From NCBI RefSeq assembly GCF_022965805.1, contig NC_133101.1, positions 4,588,001-4,652,000 of the forward strand: a stretch of DNA of 64,000 nt, written 5' to 3'. The notes beneath the pieces are model-generated. The model saw only the letters and a list, made by a program, of their open reading frames with translations. It was not told where the DNA came from and ran no database searches. This DNA comes from Primulina eburnea. Its lineage: Eukaryota; Streptophyta; Magnoliopsida; Lamiales; Gesneriaceae. Shown here piece after piece: positions 23,770-34,902 of this stretch (the stretch's first letter is position 1; every line of letters begins with the position of its first letter). A program made the position numbers and the translations under genes.

Positions 23770-24388
23770 TTGTGATTAGAAGATTATGAATCTATAATAA
23801 TAGGTGTCGATATATTAGGTGAATTTTAATCATAACAATATAATTTAAATATTTTAAATTATGAATTAAAATGACATATATGATTTGACTACCACGTGGG
23901 GTTTGGTCACAGAGCTAATTGGCTTAATACAATTATGACAACTGTACAATAGGTTATTTTCGAAGACAAGTATTTAATTTTAAAAAAAATTAGTTTTTTT
24001 TAAACGAATATTGCCTTTTGTTAAAAACTTTTCAATGAAAATCACATTCTATGTCAACAGTCGCACTAGAACTGCAGTTATGAGAGAAATAGATTGATCC
24101 AACATCAAAACTAAAATCGAGTATTTATCGTTTTATATAATTTTTATTACAAAGATTTAAATTATGCTACACCAAACATAGTATCGGAGAAAAGATTTCG
24201 ACAAGCTTGGGTTTCAAGTAAATTTATTGGGCACTATATGGCATATGCTAATGGCTAGTTTGACATGTAAAACTAGGCAACGCCCTTAAAAAAATAGAAA
24301 ATTTCTATTGAAAATGAATAATTTTATTTTTCAGGTACATAAATTAATCAAAGAACAATATTTGAACTTATATCATCGAGTATAAAAG

Positions 24389-24724
24389 TTGGATCAATCG
24401 TCACCACCACTTGGATGAAGTTGTATGAATCTATTAATTCGTTGTAAGAAAGAGACATGTGTTCGATCCTAATTAAAAACAAAAAAAAAACCCTAAAAAA
24501 ACCCATTGGAACATAAATTGGGTTTTATCGATCCAAATTTTATCCGACCAATTTTGGATCAACCGTCACCACCACTTGGATGAAGTTGTATGAATCTCTT
24601 CGTCATAAGACAGAGATATGTGTTCGATCAAAATTTAAAAAAAAAAAAAAACCCTAAAAAAACCCACTGGAACATGAATTGGGTTTATGGATCCAAATTT
24701 AATCCGATCAATTTTGGATCAAAT
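24389..24724 (+). repeat. Tandem pair of a 160-165 bp SINE-like unit
   Basis: The phrase TTGGATCAAYCGTCACCACC starts units at about 24389 and 24554, and TTGGATCAA recurs at 24714. Each unit has a box-B-like GTGTTCGATC and an A-run followed by CCCTAAAAAAACCC. A tRNA-derived origin is possible but box A is not convincing. Confidence 0.6.
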
Positions 24725-24951
24725 TTTCTAGTTTCAATTGACAAACAAAAAGGGAAAAACTTGTGGGAATAGATGGCTTTGAATCAAACATTGAATTTAC
24801 ATAAGACAAGAACACTAACATACATAATATGCATACACTCCACACACAATTTATTGATGATCAAGTATGGGCTTGCTGCATATTCGTAGACAGAAATCGA
24901 AATACAAGATTAATACTTGTTCGCATAGCTTTATCGGAGACATTGTAGGTT

Positions 24952-24970
24952 CCACGTACAAAGTACGTGG
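24952..24970. other. Perfect inverted repeat in a 3' flank
   Basis: CCACGTAC, three A, GTACGTGG: an 8-bp stem with a 3-base loop, just downstream of the small gene at 25017-25226. It could be an RNA hairpin in the 3' UTR or a paired ACGT-core binding site. Confidence 0.6.
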
Positions 24971-25016
24971 TATGTGGTGGAGTCAAGTAGGGTTCCAACT
25001 CGTCGTACTTGAGCAA

Positions 25017-25226
25017 CTACGCCGGGTAGAAATCATGACCCGGTGCCGGATAGTATCCGCCGCTTTCTTGGTCAGTGCTGCCCCTGTACTCGGAACGACC
25101 CCTTGCCGGACCCATTAGTTTTTCTTTACACTCCACGAGTATCTTTTCTTTGACCTGTCCCCTCCTTGGTGGGAGACGTTTTTTTTCTTCTTTCTTCTCT
25201 GTGTTCTTTCTTGTGTTATTATCCAT
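25017..25226 (-). CDS. Small basic plant protein with PPRRG motif, 69 aa
   Basis: Single exon from the ATG at 25226 to TAG at 25017-25019. The peptide starts MDNNTRKNTEKKEEKKRL, has the core LPPRRGQVKEKI at residues 18-29, then ECKEKLMGP, and ends with a Gly/Tyr/Pro-rich tail (GGYYPAPGHDFYPA). It has no signal peptide or membrane span and is strongly charged. The core recurs in a second micro-gene at 31701-31844, with the same strand and the same position in the protein, which supports both as coding. I do not recognise a function. The upstream side (25227-25440) is gene-like, with a TATAATA tract near 25340. Confidence 0.7.
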   Translation of the reverse strand: MDNNTRKNTEKKEEKKRLPPRRGQVKEKILVECKEKLMGPARGRSEYRGSTDQESGGYYPAPGHDFYPA

Positions 25227-26566
25227 GCCTGGCAAGAAAATTCAGGTTGAAATTTTTTTTGAAGGGAGGGTGGGAATGTTTCAAGTGACTTGATGAATTC
25301 GGCTTGAAAACTGAAGAAACATTGGCCCCCGATTTGGGATTATTATACAGTTGTTTGATTGGTTGAAATTTGGACGTGTGTGCGAAGCATGAAGTCAGCG
25401 ATGTGATGTCATATCTCTATTCCACGTCGTTTGAACACATAATTTATAGTTTTAAATGTATATTAACTAAGCGGCTGCCAAGCAAACTAATTATTTCACT
25501 TTTTCTTTTAAAAAAAATCGTTCTTAACGTTAAGGGCTTTGTACCGTGATAATATAAAACAATATTTTATTTTTTAATTGTTTATGTTGAGTAGAGCGAT
25601 CGAACTATAATGTTTGGACTACTCTGCGTTTTAAAATATTTGAGTTGTACTATTACTATCAACTATAATATTTAGTAAAGTTTTAAACGTTCAATGTTAT
25701 TATATAGTTGTTTGATTTGTGAAGTGAGCGAGTAAGTAATATGCACTAATTAATTTTTTTAATAATCATATATCTCGATGTCGTTATCTTTTAATGTATA
25801 TTAGATAAACACTAGGACTAACACGGTAGTTTGTGAATCACATTAGTCAGATAAACCACATTGGACAAACTATGTGCAACATGTTCGTTCGAAAAAATTA
25901 TATGATAAATAGAATTGAATTCATGATCAATGACCAAATGTTTACTGGACAGTAGTTTGTTGTTTATTAATTCCGCCTCGTCTGAACAAGCAATTAATTT
26001 ATGGTTTTCTAACATCATAACGTGCTATGGAATAATATAAGAAGTAGTATCTTTTGGTAAATTTTGTTTTGTTTGGTTGTGTTTATTATTTTATCTTGCG
26101 GTAATTTGATGATGATTGAGTCATGTGCTGCTACATAGGAATTAACTGGAAATGGATATCCGAACTTATTCCAAAGCGCATGTGGTATGTTTTTTGGGCG
26201 AATAGCATTTTACATTCTCTTAAATATATTAAAAAAAAATTAGAAAATTTGTCTAATGTTTTATAATTGAGAATGTCTGTTTACGAAACCATGGGATTCT
26301 AAATTATAGTTTTTTTGTCTTTAATTGTATATATATATTTTGTTTTTCCTTATTCATGTTATGGGTTAATTTAAAATCTTATCAAATAAATTGTATTTTT
26401 TTTATTTCAATCTTATTTTTCTTAATGTTGATGTAATGTCGAAATGATGTGGTGTACTTGAGATCCTTTATAAATACTATATCAAATCGAGAGGATGTGA
26501 ATTTAAAATCATTTTGACTAAATTTAATTAATCAGTTATAATATATTTGAAACTCATTGTTTCTTA

Positions 26567-26720
26567 GCAAAAATTTGTGTGAGACGGTCTCACGGGTCGT
26601 ATTTGTGAAACAGATCTCTTATTAGGATCGTCCATGAAAATGTATTATTTTTTATTGTGAATATCGGTAGAGTTGACCCGTCTCACATATTGAGATCTGT
26701 GAGACGGTCAGACCAACTCT
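26567..26720 (+). mobile_element. GTGAGAC-family MITE, internally deleted
   Basis: It keeps AAAAATTTGTGTGAGACGG and the first palindrome, but lacks about 25 bases of the centre (the GCTAAGAGTATTAC stretch). The distal end reads GTGAGACGGTCAGACC, so the second palindrome is damaged. Confidence 0.8.
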
Positions 26721-27832
26721 TGTTTCTTTTAACAATTTATGATGGTGGTATAGTGATTACTTTTGATACATTTCCAAAATTAACCCAACTCAATAAAGAA
26801 AAAATTAGATAAAGTGTGCAATTTGGTAATTCTAATTATTATCATATACTTTTCCACAAATTTTTTCTTTAAAAAAAAAAACTTTTCCACGCCTTCATGC
26901 TTATTTAACTGCTTGGGGGTTACTATTTTATTTTTAAATAATTAAAACCATAAAATTTTAACATATAATTTTGATAAATATAACCCTTTGTTTGTGGTAA
27001 AGTTATTTCACATATTTGGTTGGAGCAATTCATTTGTTTTTATCTTTAATTCCTCACTCATTTAAGGTTTCTTTCCCTTTTAAAAATCATTTTCTGATAT
27101 TTGCTACTGATTTATACTTTCTTTAATTGATAGTTCGATTTTTACACTAGAAAACGTGGCTAATTGCGATGGTTTTACATACCTAAAATCCAACTATATA
27201 TATAAAAAAAATTAATTAATTTTTTGTCTTTTATAAATAATGTTGGGAAAAGAAATTCTTAAAACGATTAATGAGCTACTTGAGAGCTTGTGTGAAGAAG
27301 GTGCTTGTAAGATATTAAAATAAGGTGCTTGAAAATATCATATTTTAACTCAAAAAGGCTTATCATACACCAAAGACATCTTCCTAAGTTTCAATGTAGT
27401 TTTCAGAAAGGACCAAAAACATTTTTAGAGAATGAACCACTTGCTACTTTTAACGATAGCTATATTTTTTTATACAAACTTCAAATGTTTGATCTAAATA
27501 TTGGTATCAGAGTCAAAATCACGTGTTCATCTATTTGGATTTCAAGAGATACAATTATTGGGTGATATATATTTTTTGTTGGTGCAATAATTGCTCCTGT
27601 TAAGATAATTATTGGCGCGTACAACTTGATCTGTTGTAAGGTTTAAAATATTTGAGTTGTATTGTTAAATTTAACATTGATAAAGTAAAAAATACTCGAT
27701 CTTAGAACTATATATGTGTCGATCATTCTCATAACGTGGCCAATTTTTATACCCTAACAATTCATTTGTGTTATTCACATGATATTATATCCTTTAGTAA
27801 TCACCATTATTGAAGCAATGTATCAAACATAT

Positions 27833-27834
<2 letters not shown>

Positions 27835-27898
<64 letters not shown>
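27835..27898. repeat. (AT)n microsatellite
   Basis: About 60 bases of uninterrupted AT dinucleotides. Confidence 0.95.
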
Positions 27899-27900
<2 letters not shown>

Positions 27901-28125
27901 AAATTTATATATTTATATATTTAGTGAAAAATTAAAATGGAGTGAATGGAATATTGGGGACCGCTGTTGATTAAAGAATGAATTTTCATCCTTATCCATT
28001 GTGGTAGCACGCCAAAGTGGAATGAAATGGAATACAAATATTGAGATCGTCTTAAATTCCCAAATAAAATTTGATTAGTTTCATTTTATCGAGTGAATAC
28101 TATATTTAATTAGTGAGCACGTAGG

Positions 28126-28150
28126 TAATAATAATAATAATAATAATAAT
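28126..28150. repeat. (AAT)n microsatellite
   Basis: About eight AAT/TAA units in a row. Confidence 0.9.
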
Positions 28151-29689
28151 TTGTATACTCCTTTCCGCTTTGAATAATATGTTTTTTAATATATATATTT
28201 TTTGTTTATAGCTCTAACATAAAAATCTATCATAGCTCGAAATAAATAATTTTTGATATTACATCGAAACGTGGGAAAGTTCTCTTACAGTTGGGAATTC
28301 TCAATTCTCGTTGATTTCTTGAAAAAGCTTACAACAAGAAAATGATCTTGAAGATGACTTTTGATTGAGACCTGACTCTGACATAGAAAAAGAAAGTTGG
28401 TATGAATAACCTTATATTGATTTACATTTTATGAACGTGTAAGTGTGTAACATTAATTAGTCAGGAGACTCTCTAACGTACGTCTGCGTGGGTGAGGTGC
28501 AAATCAAGTGCTCAATTTGCACTGAAAAGACCTGCGTTGTGTGCGAGTAGTGCTAGTACATAAAATGTTAGATCGATCAAGGCAAAAATCGCCAACCTAG
28601 GCTAACCCAATTTTTTATATTTATTTTATTTTTCATTCCGGGTGAGACCTTCCACATTCCCTGGCCAAACCTTCTGAATGAGACCTTTCATCTGGCTGTT
28701 TGTTGGTGCTTCAGATGACAGATTTTTGGTGCTTTGGCCGGCATAATTTTAGCCTTCCGGACGCCCATCATGTGATTGTCTTCATTGATATTGTGCACCT
28801 ACAAATAGAGGTGTTCACATTTCTCAAAAAACTTAGAAACAAATATGTCATTCTTTCTTCTCGTTTATTTATGCTACCTTAGTTTTCGTGATAAAATTCA
28901 GGTACTTCTTCAGGTCATCACTGTAGTACATTCATGCTAGGTTACTACAGGTTTAACCATTGTATCATGAGAAATAGTTGTCCGTCTTAATCTTTGAAGT
29001 ACCATAAGAGGAGACAAATATGTTTTAAAAAAACCGTACTTATTATATATATCAGTTTGATTTTCAGTTTTCATCCCATTTTATCTACTTATAATTTATG
29101 TATTATTTTTTGTGCTATTTAATCATTCTGGATAGTAGCCCACATTTTTTCTCGTGTTTACATTTTGACTCGCATTGGATCCCTTATAATTTACATGGCT
29201 AGCAATATCCCACGTGCAGCAAGTAGAAAATGTTCGATTTCCTACGCATTTATGAGTAAAAGTTATCGGCCTAAATTAAGATTTCTAAAACTTTGTTGAC
29301 TTTATATCTTAATCACGATTTTAAAAAAAAAAATCGAACTTTTAAAACAAACAAATTCTAATTGACCACTTGCAAAAATTTTAAGCAGGATTATGTCATG
29401 TCCAACTCGAAATTCTATTCTAGTGTAGATTTTGCATAAAAATGTGTAATTTTTTACAGTGAATACAGAGCTCATCTCCAACATATTAAATTCCAACATC
29501 GAAGTAATATCTTTCATTATTTAATTTGAAAAAAAAAATTAAATTCGTTGAATACGAAACTATACATTTAGTAAATTAGCATAAACTATTTTTATATTAA
29601 TTAATATAAATAAATAAATACTGTTATCAATTTATCAATATTGTATTACAATCATTTTTGTAAATTAGATTAATTAAATTTAAATGAGA

Positions 29690-29990
29690 GAATTTTTTTG
29701 TCATGTATGTTTGTTTATTTTTAATTTCAGTCTTCTATATTATAAAATTTCAATTTTAGTCAACTGTCATTTTGTGTGTCGTAATTTAATCTTTTTTCCG
29801 ACATAGCGTCGATGAGGCACCAATTCAACATAGGTATGATGTTGACGTGTGCAATGTAACATCAGTACAGCTAAAAAAATACTAAAATTTCCAAATATCA
29901 AAAAATGTAGGATAAAAATTAAAATTTGAGAACATATATGACCAAAATTACAAAATGATAAAATTATAAAACCAAAAATATAATTTTCTC
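29690..29990. mobile_element. Imperfect inverted-repeat (MITE-like) element
   Basis: The left part (CATGTATG, AATTTCAGTCTTC, TTTTAGTCA) is roughly the reverse complement of the right part (TGACCAAAATTAC, AAATTAAAATTTGAG, ATATATGACC). Similar sequence recurs around 31130-31400, 45190-45350 and 46690-47190. Ends and family are unresolved. Confidence 0.35.
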
Positions 29991-30473
29991 AAATTATATC
30001 TATAAGTTAAAATGTTTTATAAACAATGGGTGTTATACTAGTAGTAGGCGACAGCTCCCAAATAAGGCTCCATTCAAAGCACAATCGGTTGGTGATGTCA
30101 ATATATTTAAAAGTTGAATTGTTCTATGTTAGATAATATAATATCATAAAGCACGAGCATGATAGATACTTGACAGTCGGGTGAGATAATTATCTCGACT
30201 AGGACTCTATTTGGTGCGTTGTATGTAGACTGTTGTATAATTTAAGATATTTAAGTTACATAGCTATAATATGCATAATTAACTATATATATTTTTTAAA
30301 AAATCTATATTTTAAATAAATTAATGTAGTTTAATATATCCCATTATTTTTAAAATATTTTCAAAGTTTTATAGAGAATTAGACCCCGTTAAATACTGGA
30401 AATAACAACTTATAGGACGAGACGATCGTACAACTATAGAGCTTATCGATGCAATATTTTATCTATTTTTATA

Positions 30474-30730
30474 ATTTTGATAGAATAATTTTGTCGCTCA
30501 AGGATGTTCAACTAATGTTGTCGAGTCGATGCAAAATGTTAGATCGAATCGATCTGTCTCTCACGGATGTTCAACTAATGTTGTGGCTCACTTGGTGGTG
30601 AAACTTGTGTTAGATGCTAAGCATGATTTTGATTGGGAGGATATATATACATCCCTTTTTGCTAAGCAATGCTGTAAATACTGATCTTTTGAGTTAATCA
30701 TCATACAACTTTCTTTCGTTAAAAAAAACG
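30474..30730 (+). mobile_element. Decayed LINE 3' end (RNase H tail)
   Basis: A short frame reads NRSVSHGCSTNVVAHLVVKL then LDAKHDFDWEDIYTSLFAKQ, which is the typical end of a plant LINE RNase H domain (R..N..AH, W). A TTTCGTT and A-run follow at about 30715-30728. Everything upstream is lost or unrecognisable, as in a 5'-truncated insertion. Confidence 0.65.
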
Positions 30731-31700
30731 TATAAAATATCATTTAAATTAAAAAAAACCCCCAAAATTTAATTTAATTTCCAAAAGTAAATGCAAATTG
30801 AATTGTTGAATTTCCGGGCTTTTCAATTGAAAATTTGCGGTCAATAAAGCACGTGTATTATTAATTAGTACTCGTGCTTTTTGTGCCCCAGGTTGAATTA
30901 GAAGTATGCAATGCAGAGTCAAGCTTGAAACCAAGTTGTGATCTAATAAATTATAATTTTTTAAAATATCTATACACGTGTGAGTTGAAAAATATAAACG
31001 CAAATATTTCTAGAATAAAATAATTTTAAATTGTTGTAATGTGATAAAAGAAAAAAGAAGACACGACTCTTCTTTTTAAAATATACTTGTAATAGTAATT
31101 TTTTTAGGAAAGAGCCATTTTTTGTTCCCCTAAATTTTCGTATTTGAGGGTCTGGTCATCTATGTTTTCATATTTTGATTTTGATACATCAAATTAGTTT
31201 TTTTTATAGTAATTTTTGTTTTGTTTTCAGTCATATTTTGCATGAGTATTGACATGAATACGTGATACTGAAACATAACATCAGAAAAAAATGTAAATGT
31301 GGCATGAGAAATTTGTTGAATGGTTTTGATGTTGTACCAATAATAGAAAGCTAGGCCTAATGATAATTTCTCCGGGAATATTTTACATTTTAAACTCGTG
31401 ACTTTTTTCTCAGCAGTAACCCGGAAAATGCAATTAAAATCAAAATCATTCACGCATTCATATGTATATGAGAATTGCCAACTACAAGATCATCAAACTA
31501 CTTTCACATATCTTATTACAACCGATCGAGCAGACAACATCAAATCCCAAAACCCGCGTAAACCGATTATCATATCGACTATAAGCCGTGTTACATAGAA
31601 ACTAGTACATCCTACGAACAAGAAAAAAAAACAGCATTTCAATATGTTTGCTCGATCGTGAACTCAGAGAAAATGAAGCAGTTGTACAAAACAAACCATC

Positions 31701-31844
31701 TCAATTTCTTCCAAAAATGATATTTCTCCAACAATGCTTGAGTTTTTTGACCAATTCACTGAAAATCTTTTCTCTAATCTTCCCCCTTCTTGGTGGAACC
31801 CTTATTCTCTGTTTCTTCAGCAAATTTGTGTCTTCGTTTGCCAT
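31701..31844 (-). CDS. Small basic plant protein with PPRRG motif, 47 aa
   Basis: Single exon from ATG at 31844 to TGA at 31701-31703. The peptide begins MANEDTNLLKKQRIR, carries VPPRRGKIREKIFSELVKKL at residues 16-35 and ends CWRNIIFGRN. The core P-P-R-R-G-x-(I/V)-(R/K)-E-K-I is shared with the gene at 25017-25226; the tail is shorter and lacks the GGYYP region. A TATA box lies about 90 bases upstream. No targeting or membrane signal is seen. Function is not recognised. It may be a divergent duplicate of its neighbour 6.5 kb away. Confidence 0.65.
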   Translation of the reverse strand: MANEDTNLLKKQRIRVPPRRGKIREKIFSELVKKLKHCWRNIIFGRN

Positions 31845-31935
31845 TGTAGTTTCAGTGCAAGTGTACACGTAAATGGATGATGAAAATGAGGCTAAGTTTT
31901 ATTAAATAATAGGGAAGGGATCAATTATATGTCAT

Positions 31936-31946
31936 CTATTTATATA
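31936..31946 (-). promoter_or_regulatory. TATA box of the 47-aa PPRRG gene
   Basis: On the minus strand TATATAAATAG lies about 92 bases before the ATG at 31844, a near-consensus plant TATA box at a normal distance. It strengthens the case that the micro-gene is transcribed. Confidence 0.6.
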
Positions 31947-33949
31947 CTAGTAAAGCATATTAATTCAAAATATTAATTAATTAATAAGTGAAAATAGTTC
32001 TCTTGGTCAAAAGACTTCACACCTTAATGTGAACACATAGAATTGTGATTCGAAAAATTCAAAGTTGTTCACATACAGACAGCTAATTCCCAGCACAAAC
32101 AACACTTCTGCTCTTTGACTAAATTATCGAGCCTAGATGTGACATCGACAAAAGTCCAAGCCTTTTTTTTGTCAAAGAAAGAAAATAATTAACAATGTGT
32201 ATTAAAAATATTAAAAATAACAGATTAGGGTTTTCCTATATCATAGCTATTTACAACGTTGGGATAGATAGTATTTTCGCGTTTACGTGGGTTCGAACAT
32301 ATTAAAATGCACAGAATTATTAATATATAATAAATTTTAGCCTATTCAAGAGCACCAAATGACAATTAACGGATTTCTTAAGTTTTGAAAAGTATAGAAA
32401 TGATCAAGAAACTTTGGTATTTTTGTCATCACATATAATTAGTCAATTTATGTGTTGAAATTGCGGGTGAGTTTCCCGTGTGATGATAAAAGATGAAAAA
32501 GTCTACATTTTCTAGAAGACGTCATGCCTCATTATTTAGTTTATTTTGGAATTTTTTCATGCAAATCATATTTACATATTAGTAAATTAATTATAAGAAA
32601 TGTTACGATTCATATGTATATGTTTGACTAAAAATGTATATTTGTTAATGAATTGCAAAATTAACCATTCATTTTATGGGTACATTAAATTGGTTGAAGG
32701 GAAACTCTCAAACTTATTGTTCATTGTATATCTGCTTTCAATAGCCAATGTGACATCACAATTTGCTATTTCTCAATAAGCTAACATCAAAATCGATCTG
32801 GTATATACGACTTTCACTCAGATGTTAATATTCGTTATGTATTCGGCATACCTTGATTTTATATATGAAATAACTTTATATCGTGACGTCTGTATAGCGT
32901 TACGAACGAGGTTTTACTGTCGCCTTCAATATTAGAAAAAGAAGAAAAGTATCAAAGAAAGAAGATTAAGGAGAATGAAAAGGTAAGTTACTTAAACATA
33001 TCACTAAGAAGTTTAATTTTAATTTATGGAAAAAAATAAGGTATAAACAGACTTATCAAACATTTCTATTTTATAATCCCTTGGTTTAAGATTCAAATTT
33101 GTTTAGATCGAATGAAGCATATATTATTAAAGAATCACCCTTCAATATTTATATAATATATTTCTATTGTATCAATTATTTTGCCCCAAACTTAATCGAA
33201 AGCTATATAATTCAATTAACCCAAGCACAAATGTTAGTTTTGGATCTTAAATTAGATGGATTTTAGGAATGTTGACTCAACCTATTTTAGTAAAGGATAA
33301 ATCTAGAAATCGGGAAATGCATCGATCGAATAAATAAATGGATGAAAATGATTTATTTGAACTAAGCTTTTGCATTTAAATAAATACTATTTTAAATTCT
33401 TCATTTATATCATCATTAAGAGTATATAAAATAATGTCATACAGTAGCAAATATAACCCATATCAGGACTACTTTGGATCTCTTGGATCCGCTTAGGCCC
33501 AAATAAGAATAACTTGGCCCAGAGGAGCAAACATTTATATATATACTAGTCACCAAGGTATACGCGTTGCGTGTATCATGAATATATAGAGCTAATATAT
33601 TAAATATTCATGACACTTAGCCATCATCACAACAAAATATTTTTTACTTGAATCATGAAAGATAGTGAATTCCAAAGCTTAAATAAATCTGTCAAACTCA
33701 ATTTGTTATCTTACATGATATATGTTTTGATCATAAAAAATAATATTTTTTTGAAGCCGTAATATCATCTCAGCTAATAAATTGATAAAAAAACAATAAA
33801 GATGTATTTTATTTATGTATTTTATTCATAAGTTAAACCCTCTCTGTTCTAGCGTAATAAGAAAATATTCATTTTTATAGAATCATACCCAAGTACAATA
33901 TAAACATACAAAATAAATAGAACAATTTATTAATGCGTTCTATTTACAA

Positions 33950-34135
33950 ATTGAAATGAAATAACAAAATGTAAAATACTGCAAAACTTTTGGTAAATGA
34001 ATAGATGTTAAAGTAGAAATTGGCAAACTCCTTTTATTTGCCAAAAAAACCAAAATATTGTAAGTAAATTGACTTGACAAAAATGAAGAATAATAATTTT
34101 AGTAATAGTAGCAGAATTAAATCATTTACGGAATA
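33950..34135. repeat. Left copy of a 185-bp direct repeat
   Basis: It closely matches 34422-34605 (shared TGTAAAATACTGCAAAACTT, GATGTTAAAGTAGAAATTGG, GCAGAATTAAATCATTTACG). The copies are separated by about 290 bp. They could be LTRs of a tiny TRIM-like element, but no primer-binding site is visible. Confidence 0.8.
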
Positions 34136-34421
34136 CACAAACTATGTTTTGTTTTATTTGAAGTAGAAATAAACAAATTAAATATATAGAACAAAGGAAA
34201 TAATAAATTAGTAAATCCATGCTTAGGTCAAGTTTATTATTGTAATTCAAAAATTTTAAAAGCCAACGGCGTTAGCTATGTATGGACACTGTTGGTTGGA
34301 TTCCTGCCTTCATCATCCGTGTTCACCATGTATGAATCTTCATATTTAAATGCATATGCAGCATAGATTCAAATATGTCAGATTAGTGAAGATGCAAATG
34401 TGTCAGATAAAAGTTCAGATT

Positions 34422-34605
34422 TTGAAAGGAAATAACAAATGTAAAATACTGCAAAACTTTTGTTAAATGAATAGATGTTAAAGTAGAAATTGGTAAACTT
34501 TTTTTATTTGCCAAAAAAAACCAAAATATTGTGAGTAAATGATTTGACAAAAATGAAGAACAATAATTCTAACAATAGGAGCAGAATTAAATCATTTACG
34601 GAATA
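34422..34605. repeat. Right copy of a 185-bp direct repeat
   Basis: Partner of 33950-34135, differing by scattered substitutions and short indels. Confidence 0.8.
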
Positions 34606-34887
34606 TCTTATAAACGAGTCTATTTTTATGTTGTTCAATGTTATATAATGAGAATTTACTTGTTTTGAAGACTCGTCTACAATAAATGACAACTGAACTA
34701 ACTTTTAGACTTCATTATTTGCTATCTAATCTTTATTATTCATAATATTATAACACAAATTATATTTTTTTTATGTTGATGGTTTGTGGGAAAATATTTC
34801 AAGAATCATTTTCGGCTTCAATGTAGCTAGATTGTGTTGTTCAACTCAATGCTTGATACCTGGGTGAGAATTAAGATCTACATGGAA

Positions 34888-34902
34888 CACTACAAGAAAA
34901 AT
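34888..34902 (+). mobile_element. CACTA (En/Spm) transposon terminus
   Basis: CACTACAAGAAAAAT matches the canonical terminus of plant CACTA elements. I did not find the partner end (the reverse complement) in the window, so this is a remnant or half element. Confidence 0.5.

Larger units (their letters stand above)
22640..25016. other. Repeat-rich intergenic DNA
   Basis: Contains GTGAGAC-family MITEs at 22804-22985 and 23588-23769, a SINE-like tandem pair at 24389-24724, and from about 24800 what should be the 3' UTR of the small minus-strand gene at 25017, with a perfect hairpin at 24952-24970. No other gene is seen. Confidence 0.6.
25227..31700. other. Long AT-rich intergenic region
   Basis: No conserved coding sequence was found. 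It holds an internally deleted GTGAGAC MITE (26567-26720), microsatellites at 27835-27898 and 28126-28150, an imperfect inverted-repeat element at about 29690-29990, a decayed LINE tail (30474-30730), and the probable 3' UTR of the gene at 31701. Open frames such as 29302-29517 or 30749-31003 are compositionally random. Confidence 0.55.
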
